Below are positions 8,715 to 17,131 of a DNA stretch of 39,771 nucleotides, in pieces. A program made the translations under genes and the position numbers. Under the pieces are notes generated by a model. It saw only the letters and a program-made list of their open reading frames with translations, did not search any database and was not told the origin of the DNA. Positions within the stretch are counted from its first letter, which is position 1. Each line of letters starts with the position of its first letter. Location of the stretch: NCBI GenBank assembly GCA_900548895.1, contig URLZ01000020.1:1-39771 (forward strand), written 5' to 3'. The stretch is from an uncultured Akkermansia sp. (GTDB lineage Bacteria; Verrucomicrobiota; Verrucomicrobiia; Verrucomicrobiales; Akkermansiaceae).

Positions 8715-8750
8715 GAGTCCTCAGGCTTCGCAAGGAAGCTCGGAGGACTC
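8715..8750 (-). terminator. Hairpin downstream of the M20 gene
   Basis: An imperfect inverted repeat: GAGTCCTC (8715-8722) pairs with GAGGACTC (8743-8750), and inner GCTTC/GAAGC continue the stem. It lies just beyond the stop of the minus-strand peptidase gene. There is no T-run, so it may stabilise a 3' end and not be a classic terminator. Confidence 0.4.
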
Positions 8751-8774
8751 CTCGAGGATACCGCGCAAACCGGC

Positions 8775-10118
8775 TCAGGCTTTGACCTGACTCATGAGGC
8801 GCAGCAACGTGGCGGCCATGGTGATGCCCTTTTCGAAGATCTCCACGCGCATGTTCTCGTTGGGCGAGTGGATGCGGGCGTCGGGCAGATCGAGGCCGAG
8901 GAAGAGGGCGTCCTTGCCGAGGCGCTTGGAGACTTCAGCCACGATGGGGATGGAGCCGCCCTCGCGCACGAGCACGGGGGGATTGCCGAAGGTCTCTTCG
9001 AGCGCCTTCTGTGCGGCCTTGCCGTAGGGCGAGTGCGGGTTGCTCAGGTAGGGCTCGCCGCCGTGCTGGCGCGTGAACTTCATGCGCACGGAGGGGGGGC
9101 AGACCTTGCGGAAGTGGGCCTCCACGAGGTCGAGGATGCGCTCAGGCTTCTGACCGGGCACGAGGCGGCAGCTCATCTTGGCGACAGCCTTCGTGGGGAT
9201 GACGGTCTTGGAGCCCTCGCCCTCATAGCCGCCGGAGATGCCGTTGAGCTCGAAAGTGGGGCGGGCGTAGACGCACTCGGCCCCGGTGTAGCCGGTCTCG
9301 GTGCGCAGCTGGGGCACGCCGGTGAGCTCGGCGAGCTCGGCGTCGCTCATGCCGGGCACGCGCTTCCAGCTCTCGCGCTCCCAGTCTTCAATGTCGCTGA
9401 CGCCGTCGTAAAAGCCCTCGACAGTGATGTGGTTGTTCGCATCGTGTGTCGAGGCGATCATCTCGCAGAGAGTGGTGATGGGGTTCGCCACGGCGCCGCC
9501 GAAGATGCCCGAGTGCAGGTCCATGGCCGGGGCGCTGACCTCGAGCTCAAAGCAGCAGAGGCCCTTGAGGCCGTACGAGAAGGAGGGGACGTCGGGGGCG
9601 GCCATACCGGTGTCGCTCACGACCATGACGTCGCAGTCGAGCTCCTTTTGCACCTCGGGGCGGCGAATGAAGGCGAAGAGGCTCTCGCTGCCGCGCTCCT
9701 CCTCGCCTTCGAGCAGGAAAATGACGTTGAGCGGCAGCGCGCCGTCCTCTTCGATCACGCGCTGTGCGCCGCGGATCATGGCCATGATTTCACCCTTGTC
9801 GTCGGAGGCGCCGCGGGCGTAGATGCGGCCGTCGCGAATCTCGGGGGCGAAGGGAGCGCTCTGCCAGAGCTCCAGCGGGTCGATGGGCATGACGTCGTAG
9901 TGCCCGTAGATGAGCACGGTCGGCTTGCCCTCAATCTTCGGGCTGTGGGCGATGACGATGGGGTGAATGTCCGTCAGCTCGCGGCGGGCGTCAAAGCCGA
10001 GGGAGCTGAGCTTGGCGACGAGGAAGTCCGCGCAGTGCTCGACGTCCTTGGCGTGTTCGGGAAGGGCTGAGACGCTGGGGATACTCAGAAAGGCAAACAA
10101 ATCATCCAGATGACTCAT
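8775..10118 (-). CDS. M20 family metallopeptidase (dipeptidase type)
   Basis: A two-zinc M20 peptidase of the CNDP/PepV-like dipeptidase group, 447 aa from ATG 10118. The motifs are all present: LIYGHYDVMP with ligand H73 and D75; ARGASDDKGE with bridging D107; LLEGEEERGS with the general base and ligand Glu (E140/E141); VSDTGM; and REGGSIP. The lid or dimerisation domain lies between about 190 and 330. There is no signal peptide, so it probably acts in the cytoplasm on imported di- or oligopeptides. An in-frame extension upstream to 10415 exists but looks non-coding, and a promoter sits directly before 10118. It is a single-gene unit, divergent from the riboswitch-controlled operon. The exact substrate is not predictable. 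Confidence 0.9.
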   Translation of the reverse strand: MSHLDDLFAFLSIPSVSALPEHAKDVEHCADFLVAKLSSLGFDARRELTDIHPIVIAHSPKIEGKPTVLIYGHYDVMPIDPLELWQSAPFAPEIRDGRIYARGASDDKGEIMAMIRGAQRVIEEDGALPLNVIFLLEGEEERGSESLFAFIRRPEVQKELDCDVMVVSDTGMAAPDVPSFSYGLKGLCCFELEVSAPAMDLHSGIFGGAVANPITTLCEMIASTHDANNHITVEGFYDGVSDIEDWERESWKRVPGMSDAELAELTGVPQLRTETGYTGAECVYARPTFELNGISGGYEGEGSKTVIPTKAVAKMSCRLVPGQKPERILDLVEAHFRKVCPPSVRMKFTRQHGGEPYLSNPHSPYGKAAQKALEETFGNPPVLVREGGSIPIVAEVSKRLGKDALFLGLDLPDARIHSPNENMRVEIFEKGITMAATLLRLMSQVKA

Positions 10119-10124
10119 AGCGGT

Positions 10125-10153
10125 ATGATACACGTGCCACTGCGCAGACGCAA
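10125..10153 (-). promoter_or_regulatory. Promoter of the M20 peptidase gene, leaderless
   Basis: Minus strand: -35 TTGCGT (10153-10148), 17-bp spacer, -10 TATCAT (10130-10125), six bases, then ATG at 10118. The predicted start of transcription is the A of the ATG. Confidence 0.65.
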
Positions 10154-10276
10154 GCCCAAATGCCGGCATGTCGGGGAGTCGTACGCCTTCTCCGCGGGGC
10201 CGGAGTATGGGCCGCTCTCTTTGCTCGGAATCCTCGCTCCGGCGGGCTTTTTTGGGTTTCAGGGGCGGCAAAAGGC

Positions 10277-10305
10277 TTGAACCGCGGCAGGACTTATGCT
10301 TTAAT
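10277..10305 (+). promoter_or_regulatory. Promoter of the B12-regulated operon
   Basis: -35 TTGAAC (10277-10282), 17-bp spacer, -10 TTTAAT (10300-10305). The expected transcription start is near 10312, just before the first hairpin of the cobalamin riboswitch and about 205 nt before the receptor's start codon. Confidence 0.65.
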
Positions 10306-10317
10306 CGCCGCGCAGCT

Positions 10318-10500
10318 CCGCGGCCTGCATCGGCCGCGGTTGCCTTCTCGGGAGGCGGCGGGAAGCCGCAGGAAATAGATGGGGAAGACGGTGTGAATCC
10401 GTCGCTGTGCCGCAACCGTGTCGGGAGCTTCGGCTCCCCCAGTCGGAATGCCAGCCCGAGATGCCAGCCCTAATGGAGGCAGCGGTCCACTGCCTCGTAT
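10318..10500 (+). promoter_or_regulatory. Cobalamin riboswitch
   Basis: The adenosylcobalamin-class core is recognisable. GGTTGCC is at about 10338-10344, and GGGAAGACGGTGTGAATCCG with the following CTGTGCCGCAACCGTG is at about 10381-10426. After a GGGAGCTTCGGCTCCC hairpin comes the B12-box-like segment GAATGCCAGCCCGAGATGCC (10446-10465). A perfect 7-bp hairpin (GAGGCAG 10476-10482 with CTGCCTC 10490-10496) follows the box, where P13 normally makes the kissing-loop contact with L5. A perfect 8-bp hairpin, CCGCGGCC/GGCCGCGG (10318-10339), precedes the core. No T-run follows, and the last hairpin ends about 20 nt before the start codon, so control of translation is more likely than termination. 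Cobalamin binding should lower expression of the receptor operon. Confidence 0.9.
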
Positions 10501-10516
10501 CCGGCATCCATACCTG

Positions 10517-12694
10517 ATGAAAGACAAAACCATGGCACCCGCGACGGGTGCGACTCGTGTTGTGCTTGCCCTTGCGTTGGCAGGCAGTTGTGCCTTTGCG
10601 CAGGCTTCCGCCCAAGAGGCGGAGCTCGCAGGCTATTCATTCAACTCAGCAGTAACCCCGACGTCCGGCGAAGCAGCGGCAAACGGCGCCGTGGCCGGAG
10701 GAGCGGCAGCGGCGGCAGCGGCGGCAACAACGCCGGCAGGTTCCGCCGCCCCGAATGCCGAAGCCTCCGCGGTCACCACACCCGATGGTACTGCGGACGT
10801 CGACGCAGCCGTCACGGATCTCCCGCCGGTGACGGTTTCGGCGCACGACGGCGAGGCCGTGCCCTATGACTGCACGGGCGTCTCGGTCTCCATCATCGAT
10901 GTGAAACAAAAAATCCGCGAGGGCGTGACGGATCTCGCGCCGGCTCTGGAGGAGGTTCCGGGGCTCTTCATCATTCCCGGCGGCGGCGAATGCCAGCGCG
11001 GCAACGTGGCTTCGGTGACGCTGCGCGGCATGAGCGGCGGCAATGACGTCATGCCGATGATGGACGGGATGCGCCTGACAAACACCTCGGCGAATCTGAC
11101 GCAGAATGTGCTGGCGCGCGAGAGTCTCTTCGGCCTCGGCAACGTCGAGGTGCTGCGCGGGCCGCAGGGTGCCGTCTACGGCGGCGGCTCCATGGGCGGC
11201 GTCATCTACATGGAGACGCCCCGCGGCAAGGGGGAGCCGACCCTCTCCGTCTTCAATGAGGTGGGCAGCTTTGACAGCTATACGCACAACACGACCTTCC
11301 AGGGCGAGTACAAGCGGCTCGCGTACTTCCTGTCGGTGACCTATGATCACACGAACAATGACATCCGGTATGCCGACGGCAGCAAGCCCGTTGTTCGGCA
11401 CGCGGGGCGCTACACCAACTGGCAGGAGGCACTGCGCCTCGATTGCGAGCTCAACGACGACAATACGCTGACGCTTACGTACCGCCGGCAGGATGCCGAC
11501 CACAATAACACGGAGCGCTACACGGACTACTACACAGGCCAGCCGATGGAGTCGCTCACGCCCTACAGCTTCCGCTCGAATCTCGTGACGGCCAAGCTCA
11601 ACAGCCGCATCAACGAGGTGTACAGCACGAGCTTCATAGCCGGCTACTACGGCATCAACAATGACTTGGGCAGCAACTACTGGACGGAGCTCCGCAACGT
11701 GCAGCTGGAGTGGCGCAATGCGCTGCACTGGAATGATCGGCTGACGACGACGGCGGGCTTCGCCTGGCAGCGCAGTCTCTACACGGTCAAGAGCGGGATG
11801 CCGGTGGTGCGCGATCGCTCGTACTCGAATCTGGAGAACACCTACTCCGTCTTTGCCGAGCAGCTGTACACGCCAATCAAGAATTGGGAGAACTCGCTGG
11901 CGCTGCGCTTGGAGACGAGCAGCATCTACGGCTCGCACTTCTCCTTCCGCGCGGCGAGCAACTACCGCTTCAACAACGAGCGCTCGCGCGTCTTCGCCTC
12001 GGTCGGCACGGGCTATCGGGCGCCGAGCTCCTTCCAGCGCTCGGGTTCCGTCTACCGGACGGCCTACGCGGACTATTACGGCAACCCTGCGCTGGACTGC
12101 GAGACGAGCGTCTCGGTCGATCTGGGCTTTGAGCAGCAGATTGCCCGCGATCACAGCTTCAGCGCGACGCTGTTCTGGCAGCAGAAGCAGGATGCCATCA
12201 CGCAATACGGCGAGACGGATCCGACGACCTACCGCACGATGTACCGCTACGCCAATGCGACGGGTCACTGGACGATTCAGGGCGTGGAGCTGGCGTTGCA
12301 CGGCACGCTGGAGAAGCAGTGGAACACAGGCTACCGGTTGGCCTGCACGCTCACGCAGCCGCTGACGGAGTCCGATCACCAGATTGTCAACTCGGCGCGC
12401 CAGACTTGGTATGCCGATCTGCACACGAGTCCACTCGAGGGGCTGACGACGGGGATCGGGCTGGTGGCCGCCGCCGGGCGCACGGGCTGGGACGCCTCGC
12501 AGGGGCGCCTCGACTCCTATTACAGTCTGCGCTGGTATGCCACCTATGAGGTCAATGAGCATCTGAGCCTGCACCTGCGGGTTGAGAATCTCACCGATCA
12601 GAAGTTTGTGACGTATCAGGCCTACGGCGACCCGGCCAACTCTATCATCAATGCCGGGCTCGGGGTCTACGGCGGCTTCACTCTGACCTTCTGA
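10517..12694 (+). CDS. btuB: TonB-dependent outer-membrane receptor, BtuB-like
   Basis: An outer-membrane receptor for vitamin B12 or other corrinoids, assigned from its family and the riboswitch directly upstream. It has 725 aa from ATG 10517. The signal peptide is about residues 1-32 (hydrophobic VVLALALAG, cleavage after ASA). An unusual Ala/Gly-rich low-complexity linker (about 52-90) precedes a TonB-box-like LPPVTVSA (102-109). The plug domain follows (about 119-245), with TLRGMSGGND, the MMDGMR loop and EVLRGPQGAVYGGGSMGG. The rest is barrel strands of alternating pattern, ending in the outer-membrane C-terminal Phe (GGFTLTF). ATG 10532 is an alternative start. It is the first gene of a three-gene operon with a solute-binding protein and TonB. 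A different substrate under B12 control (for example cobalt or another chelate) remains possible. Confidence 0.88.
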   Translation: MKDKTMAPATGATRVVLALALAGSCAFAQASAQEAELAGYSFNSAVTPTSGEAAANGAVAGGAAAAAAAATTPAGSAAPNAEASAVTTPDGTADVDAAVTDLPPVTVSAHDGEAVPYDCTGVSVSIIDVKQKIREGVTDLAPALEEVPGLFIIPGGGECQRGNVASVTLRGMSGGNDVMPMMDGMRLTNTSANLTQNVLARESLFGLGNVEVLRGPQGAVYGGGSMGGVIYMETPRGKGEPTLSVFNEVGSFDSYTHNTTFQGEYKRLAYFLSVTYDHTNNDIRYADGSKPVVRHAGRYTNWQEALRLDCELNDDNTLTLTYRRQDADHNNTERYTDYYTGQPMESLTPYSFRSNLVTAKLNSRINEVYSTSFIAGYYGINNDLGSNYWTELRNVQLEWRNALHWNDRLTTTAGFAWQRSLYTVKSGMPVVRDRSYSNLENTYSVFAEQLYTPIKNWENSLALRLETSSIYGSHFSFRAASNYRFNNERSRVFASVGTGYRAPSSFQRSGSVYRTAYADYYGNPALDCETSVSVDLGFEQQIARDHSFSATLFWQQKQDAITQYGETDPTTYRTMYRYANATGHWTIQGVELALHGTLEKQWNTGYRLACTLTQPLTESDHQIVNSARQTWYADLHTSPLEGLTTGIGLVAAAGRTGWDASQGRLDSYYSLRWYATYEVNEHLSLHLRVENLTDQKFVTYQAYGDPANSIINAGLGVYGGFTLTF

Positions 12695-12701
12695 TATACC
12701 C

Positions 12702-14696
12702 ATGAAAGGCCGGCAGCTTTTCGCCGTTGTCGCTCTGCTCGCCGTGCTGGCGGCGATCTGCCTGCCCGCTTACCGCGTGCTCCGGGACGCGGTGGCTGCT
12801 GCTCCGCACGCCTCTGTGGGGCAGCAGCTGCTGCCCGGGGCGCCGTATCCGGACGATCTCTGGCGCGATGAAGCTGAGCCGCCCTCGGGCGGGGCGGAGG
12901 ATCTCGGCAGCCTGCGCATCACGCGCGGCAGCCTCGGCGATTTGCCGGCGGATCTCGACTGGCAGAGCGGCTCAACGGAGCCGGAGATCGGCGATCCGGC
13001 CGCGCTCAAGGGCGGAACGCTGCGGCTGAGCAATGCCGGGCCCTTCCCCGCCAATTTTCTGGCCTTCGGCAGTCCGAGCCCGCAGTTTTTTCACTACAAC
13101 TGCTTCACAACGGTGGCAGTGCCGCTCGTGGCGACGCACCCGATGACGGGGCGCAGCATCCCCGGGGTGGCGGAGGCTTGGGCCACCCGGGGGCGCTCGG
13201 TCTGGTTCCGCCTTCATCCGGCGGCTCGATACAGCAACGGGCGACCGGTGCGCGCGGGGGACTACGCGCTCGGTGCGCACCTGAAGCGCCGACTGGCCGA
13301 GCTCGGCGGCCCGAGCTCCGAAGCGGCGGCTCAGGCTCAGGCCATCGCCGCCATTCGCGTGCCGGCCGATGACCTTCTGGAAGTCGAGCTGCGCGACGAG
13401 GCGGACGATCTCTCGGCGGCCTGCGTCTCAGCCCTGCTCTATGCGGCGGAGCCCTCCTTTTACGCCGAGTTCGGCAGCGACTACACGGAGCGCTACCGCG
13501 ACCGCATTCCGCCGACGACCGGGGCCTACGTCATCGGGCGCTGCGAGCGCGGGCGCCTCATCGAGCTGCGGCGCAACCCGCACTGGTGGGCGGCCGACCT
13601 GCGCTATCGCCGCTACACCTGCAATGCCGACAGCATCGAGCACCACTTTCTGACGGATGAGGCGCAGGCTTGGGAGCTGCTCCTGCGGGGGCGTCTGGAT
13701 CTCCTTCAGACGCGCGATCTGAATGCCTGGCGCCGCCACATGGAGTCGGGCAGCGAGGCGGACGTGCTCGACGGGAGCATCGAGCGGCACTGCTTCCGCG
13801 CCGACTACCCGATGCCCCCTTACGGCATCGCGCTGAATGCGGCGACGCTGCCGAATCTCACCCTGCGCCGGGGCATCATGCAGGCGCTGGACATGAAGGG
13901 GGCGATTGATCGCCTCTTCCCGGGCGAGGGGGAGCAGCTGCGCACCTTCAGCACGGGCTACGGGGCGCTGACTCCGCAGCACACGCCGCAGTACCCTTAC
14001 GACCCCGAGGCGGCACGCGCGCTCTTTGCCGAAGCCGGCTACACCGAGCGCGGGGCTGACGGCATTCTGCAACGTGCCGACGGCACGCGCCTCAGCGTCA
14101 GCTTCACCTACGTGCCGAGCGAGAAACTTTCTCTGCTCGCCACGCTGCTGGCGCAGAGCGCAAAGCGATGCGGGCTTGAGCTGAGGCTCGACGCCATGCC
14201 CTGGCAGCAGAGCGCCGCGCGCCTGCAACACGGCGAGCACGAGCTGATCTTCTGGGCGACGATGGCCGGCAGCCCCCTGCCCGACTACCGCCGCCACTTC
14301 GGCACGGGGGCCTCGGGCTACGATGCCCCCTTCGGTCTCAGCGACCCGCAGCTCGATAAGGCCATCGCGGCGGCCGAGCGGGCGCACAGCCCCGAGGAGC
14401 GGGCTGCCGCCATGGCGAAGGTCGATCGCCTCATCGCCGAGCAAGCCGTCTGGCTGCCGGGATGGAAGGAGAACCTCGTGCTGCTCGCCTGCCGACACCA
14501 GGTGCGCTTCCCCGACTGCGAAGGGTGCCGTTTCTCGACGCCTGCTCCTTACGAAATTGCCGAGGCTCACCTCTACTGGATTGATCCAAGGCATCGCCCG
14601 GCCGGGTACGAAGTCGAGCGGCGCTACGAGCCCCCGCCCGAGAGCGCCCCCGAGCCCTCGGGGCCCGCGCCTACCGCGCTCCCGCCTTCTCCATGA
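12702..14696 (+). CDS. Family 5 extracellular solute-binding protein
   Basis: A 664-aa protein of the SBP_bac_5 family, which includes the DppA, OppA, NikA and YejA binding proteins. The mature part opens with the family-typical GGTLRLSNAGPF at about residue 104. Blocks such as GVAEAWATRGRSVWFRLHPAARYSNGRPV are typical: model-like 'W.F.LR..A.FSDG.PV'. Also present are TTGAYVIGRCERG, a YDPEAARALFAEAGY block near 440, and LPGWKENLV near the C-terminus. The overall look is closest to YejA-like members. The N-terminus has one hydrophobic helix (about 6-23) ending AAIC-L. That is a poor lipobox because Ile is at -1, so a signal anchor or an ordinary signal peptide is more likely than a lipoprotein. 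The start lies seven bases after the receptor stop, and its stop overlaps the tonB start by four bases (ATGA). No permease or ATPase is adjacent. The ligand is unknown; B12-riboswitch control suggests a corrinoid-related one. Confidence 0.85.
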   Translation: MKGRQLFAVVALLAVLAAICLPAYRVLRDAVAAAPHASVGQQLLPGAPYPDDLWRDEAEPPSGGAEDLGSLRITRGSLGDLPADLDWQSGSTEPEIGDPAALKGGTLRLSNAGPFPANFLAFGSPSPQFFHYNCFTTVAVPLVATHPMTGRSIPGVAEAWATRGRSVWFRLHPAARYSNGRPVRAGDYALGAHLKRRLAELGGPSSEAAAQAQAIAAIRVPADDLLEVELRDEADDLSAACVSALLYAAEPSFYAEFGSDYTERYRDRIPPTTGAYVIGRCERGRLIELRRNPHWWAADLRYRRYTCNADSIEHHFLTDEAQAWELLLRGRLDLLQTRDLNAWRRHMESGSEADVLDGSIERHCFRADYPMPPYGIALNAATLPNLTLRRGIMQALDMKGAIDRLFPGEGEQLRTFSTGYGALTPQHTPQYPYDPEAARALFAEAGYTERGADGILQRADGTRLSVSFTYVPSEKLSLLATLLAQSAKRCGLELRLDAMPWQQSAARLQHGEHELIFWATMAGSPLPDYRRHFGTGASGYDAPFGLSDPQLDKAIAAAERAHSPEERAAAMAKVDRLIAEQAVWLPGWKENLVLLACRHQVRFPDCEGCRFSTPAPYEIAEAHLYWIDPRHRPAGYEVERRYEPPPESAPEPSGPAPTALPPSP

Positions 14697-15754
14697 GCCG
14701 CTTTTTTCGCTTCAGCCGCATCCGCCCCTCAGAGCTCTACCGAGAGCGTCTGCGGCAGATGCGGCGCGCCGCATCGCTGAGTCTGGCGCTGCTGCCCGGC
14801 ATCGCCGTACTCCTGCTGCTGGGCGGCCGATTTCTGCCGCGCGGCACTCAGGCGGCCTCCAGCGGCGACGCGGAGCTCCGCACGCCGAGCACCTTCGCTG
14901 CGCTGCCCTCCCCGGCGCCCGAAGGCGCAAGCGCTGCCGGAGCCGCAGCGGCAAACTCCGCGGCCCTCTCTCGGCTACCCCTTCCCGACGCCGCTGACAT
15001 CCTCCCCCCAACCCCAGAGCCAGCCTCAGACGCCCTCACGGCCCCTCTCGAGGGCAGCCGACTCGCCGAACGGCCGCCCCAGCCCGTCGAGAACGCCGCC
15101 GCGGAGCTCCGCGAAAACGTCCCCACCGCTGAACTTCAAAGCGCACGGGCGAGCGCTTCGGAGCCGCCCCTGCCCGATACCGCGCTGTCCGAGCTGCTTT
15201 CTCTGGCCCCCGCGCCCTCCCCGACGGAGAGCCCCCAGTCCGAGTCCGAGCCCGCAGGAGTTTCCGAGCCGACGAGGAGGGCTCAACCGCCGCAGTCTGC
15301 CGCGACCTCTCCCCCCGGTCGCCGCTCGAGCACCCGCCGGAGCTCCACGGCATCTACAACCTCCGCATCCTCCGACAGTCGCCGCAGCCATGGCACCTCA
15401 CCCTCCGCGGCGCAGGGCGCGTCCTCCCGAGCCTCAGCTGCTTCCTCCTCCGCCACCGCCGGCGGCGCAGACGAAGCCCCGGACACCCCGCCCCGCTACC
15501 GCAAGGCCCCGCCGCCGCCCTACCCCGCTGCCATGCGCGCCGGGCACTACCGGGGCGAGGTCGTCGTCCTCATCGAGGTCGGGGCGGACGGACAGCCCGG
15601 GAGCGTCCGCATCCTGCGCTCCGCCGGGAGGGAGGAGCTCGACCGCGCGGCGCGCGACTGGATTCTGGCACACTGGAGCTTTTACCCCGCCGTGCGAGAC
15701 GGCCGCCGCGTCGCCAGCCGCGTGCGCACGAGCATCCGCTTCGAGGGGCGCTGA
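14693..15754 (+). CDS. tonB: TonB energy-transducing protein
   Basis: Transmits proton-motive force from ExbB/ExbD to TonB-dependent receptors. It has 353 aa: a cytoplasmic Arg-rich N-terminus, one transmembrane helix (about 28-45), a very long Ser/Pro/Ala-rich periplasmic spacer (about 50-265), and a C-terminal TonB domain (about 268-353). That domain begins PPPPYPAAMRAGHYRGEV and includes GSVRILRSAGREELDRAA. It starts inside the preceding gene's stop (ATGA overlap), so it is translated with it. ExbB and ExbD are not in the window. Its place behind the receptor suggests a dedicated TonB that is induced together with the receptor when cobalamin is scarce. Confidence 0.92.
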   Translation: MSRFFRFSRIRPSELYRERLRQMRRAASLSLALLPGIAVLLLLGGRFLPRGTQAASSGDAELRTPSTFAALPSPAPEGASAAGAAAANSAALSRLPLPDAADILPPTPEPASDALTAPLEGSRLAERPPQPVENAAAELRENVPTAELQSARASASEPPLPDTALSELLSLAPAPSPTESPQSESEPAGVSEPTRRAQPPQSAATSPPGRRSSTRRSSTASTTSASSDSRRSHGTSPSAAQGASSRASAASSSATAGGADEAPDTPPRYRKAPPPPYPAAMRAGHYRGEVVVLIEVGADGQPGSVRILRSAGREELDRAARDWILAHWSFYPAVRDGRRVASRVRTSIRFEGR

Positions 15755-15790
15755 GCGCTGCCTTTTCTCCGTCATCTCAGGCCATTGTAC

Positions 15791-15819
15791 TTGCAATCCG
15801 CCCGCGCCCTGTGTACAAT
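15791..15819 (+). promoter_or_regulatory. Promoter of the AI-2E family gene, near-leaderless
   Basis: -35 TTGCAA (15791-15796), 17-bp spacer, -10 TACAAT (15814-15819). The start codon at 15830 lies 10 bases after the -10 box, so the leader is only about 3-5 nt. In-frame ATGs further upstream overlap the -10 box and are therefore excluded. Confidence 0.7.
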
Positions 15820-15829
15820 GCGCGCACGC

Positions 15830-16984
15830 ATGACCCCCGAAGCCAACCGGAAACGCCAGCAACCCTATGTCAATAAGCTCTATCTCAAAGACGGCGCCGG
15901 TGTCCTGCTGACGCTGGCCGCCATCATCATCGTGCTGCTGGGGCTGCAACAGGCGCGCTCCGTCGTTGTCCCCGTCATGATGGCGAGCTTTCTGGCCATC
16001 ATCAGCTACTCCATCACCGTCGCCCTGCGCCGCTACCTGAAGTTCCCGCACTGGCTGGCCGTGACCTTCACCGTGCTGGTGGACAGCGCCATCATCTACG
16101 GCATCTTCATGCTCATCAGGTTTCTGGCGGCAGACATGCGCGCCACGCTTCAGGGCGATCTCATCGCGCGCTTCAACGCCAAGTACGATGAGATCATGAT
16201 GCCGCTCGACCGCATCGGCATCGGCGACCACGCCCGCAGCCTCATCAGCGCGCCCGGAGACATCTTCAACGCCCAGGTGCTGCTCTCGCTCACGCAGACG
16301 CTCACCGGCTTCATGACCACGACGACGCTCGTGCTCGTGCTCATGACCTTCCTGCTGGGCGAAACGCCCCTCTTCCGCCGCAACCTCGACCGCCTTAACA
16401 CCTCGCCCGAGGGCAAGGAGAAAGTCGTGCGCGCCGTCATGGGCATCCAGCGCTACCTCTTCATCAAAACCGTCGCGAGCGCCGTCACCGGCCTGCTCGC
16501 CTGGGGGCTCTGCGCCTGGATGAACGTCCCCTTCGCCTTCCTCTGGGGACTCGTCGCCTACCTGCTCAACTACATTCCCACCATCGGCTCCATCGTCGCC
16601 GCCATCCCCCCCATTCTGCTGGCCATGCTGCTGGGCACCTGGGGTGAAACCTTCATCGTGGCGGGCGGCTATCTGGCCATCAACTCCGCCATCGGCAACT
16701 GCCTTGAGCCGCTCTTCATGGGCAAGGAGTTCGGCATCTCCACCTCCGTCGTCCTGCTCTCCGTCCTGCTCTGGGGCTGGGTGCTCGGGCCCTGCGGCAT
16801 GCTGCTGGCCGTGCCCCTCTCCGTGCTGCTGAAGCTCGCCATGGAGAACTCGCAGGATCTCGCCTGGATCGCCAAGCTCATTGACGACAAGGGAGCCGCC
16901 GCCCAGGCCGACAATCAGGCAAGCGCCCGCACGGAAGAAGCCCGCCTCGGCGAGGCCGCACTCCACCGAGTCAACCACAACTGA
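15830..16984 (+). CDS. AI-2E/PerM family membrane transporter
   Basis: A polytopic inner-membrane protein of the AI-2 exporter (UPF0118, PerM, TqsA) superfamily, 384 aa. It has about seven to eight transmembrane helices: two to three at residues 20-95, then one near 150-170, and a cluster at about 210-345. Conserved features include the FLLGETPLF loop and a PFAFLWGLVAYLLNYIPTIG segment. The latter matches the family's 'lnyIPyiGp' motif. A GNCLEPLFMGKEFGIS segment corresponds to 'i.P.imG...gl.p'. Family members export autoinducer-2 or act as Na+/H+ antiporters; the sequence does not distinguish these. It is followed after 147 bp by lysA on the same strand, without a clear terminator between them. 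Confidence 0.88.
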   Translation: MTPEANRKRQQPYVNKLYLKDGAGVLLTLAAIIIVLLGLQQARSVVVPVMMASFLAIISYSITVALRRYLKFPHWLAVTFTVLVDSAIIYGIFMLIRFLAADMRATLQGDLIARFNAKYDEIMMPLDRIGIGDHARSLISAPGDIFNAQVLLSLTQTLTGFMTTTTLVLVLMTFLLGETPLFRRNLDRLNTSPEGKEKVVRAVMGIQRYLFIKTVASAVTGLLAWGLCAWMNVPFAFLWGLVAYLLNYIPTIGSIVAAIPPILLAMLLGTWGETFIVAGGYLAINSAIGNCLEPLFMGKEFGISTSVVLLSVLLWGWVLGPCGMLLAVPLSVLLKLAMENSQDLAWIAKLIDDKGAAAQADNQASARTEEARLGEAALHRVNHN

Positions 16985-17037
16985 TCAGCCGCTCGCCGCA
17001 TCTTCGCGACACCTCGCCGTCCCTCGTTCCTCAACCG

Positions 17038-17063
17038 CATTTCTCAACACCATTTCTCAACAC
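17038..17063. repeat. 13-bp tandem repeat upstream of lysA
   Basis: CATTTCTCAACAC occurs twice in exact tandem (17038-17050, 17051-17063) within a pyrimidine- and CA-rich leader. The stretch down to the lysA start (17132) has few G residues and should be unstructured. It may act as a translation-promoting leader in a genome without Shine-Dalgarno sites; this is inference. Confidence 0.6.
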
Positions 17064-17131
17064 CGCTCCCGAAACATCCGGCGGCACCCGACCCTTCAAC
17101 GGAATCAATCAACACACAACAACAATCAACC

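Noticed and set aside
10119..10415. N-terminal extension of the M20 peptidase frame
   Set aside because: It runs over the cobalamin riboswitch core and the peptidase promoter; its residues are Pro/Arg-rich and unlike M20 N-termini.
10646..12703. Long minus-strand ORF opposite the TonB-dependent receptor
   Set aside because: Composition is Arg/Val/Ala-rich with no recognisable domain. The plus-strand frame has signal peptide, plug and barrel.
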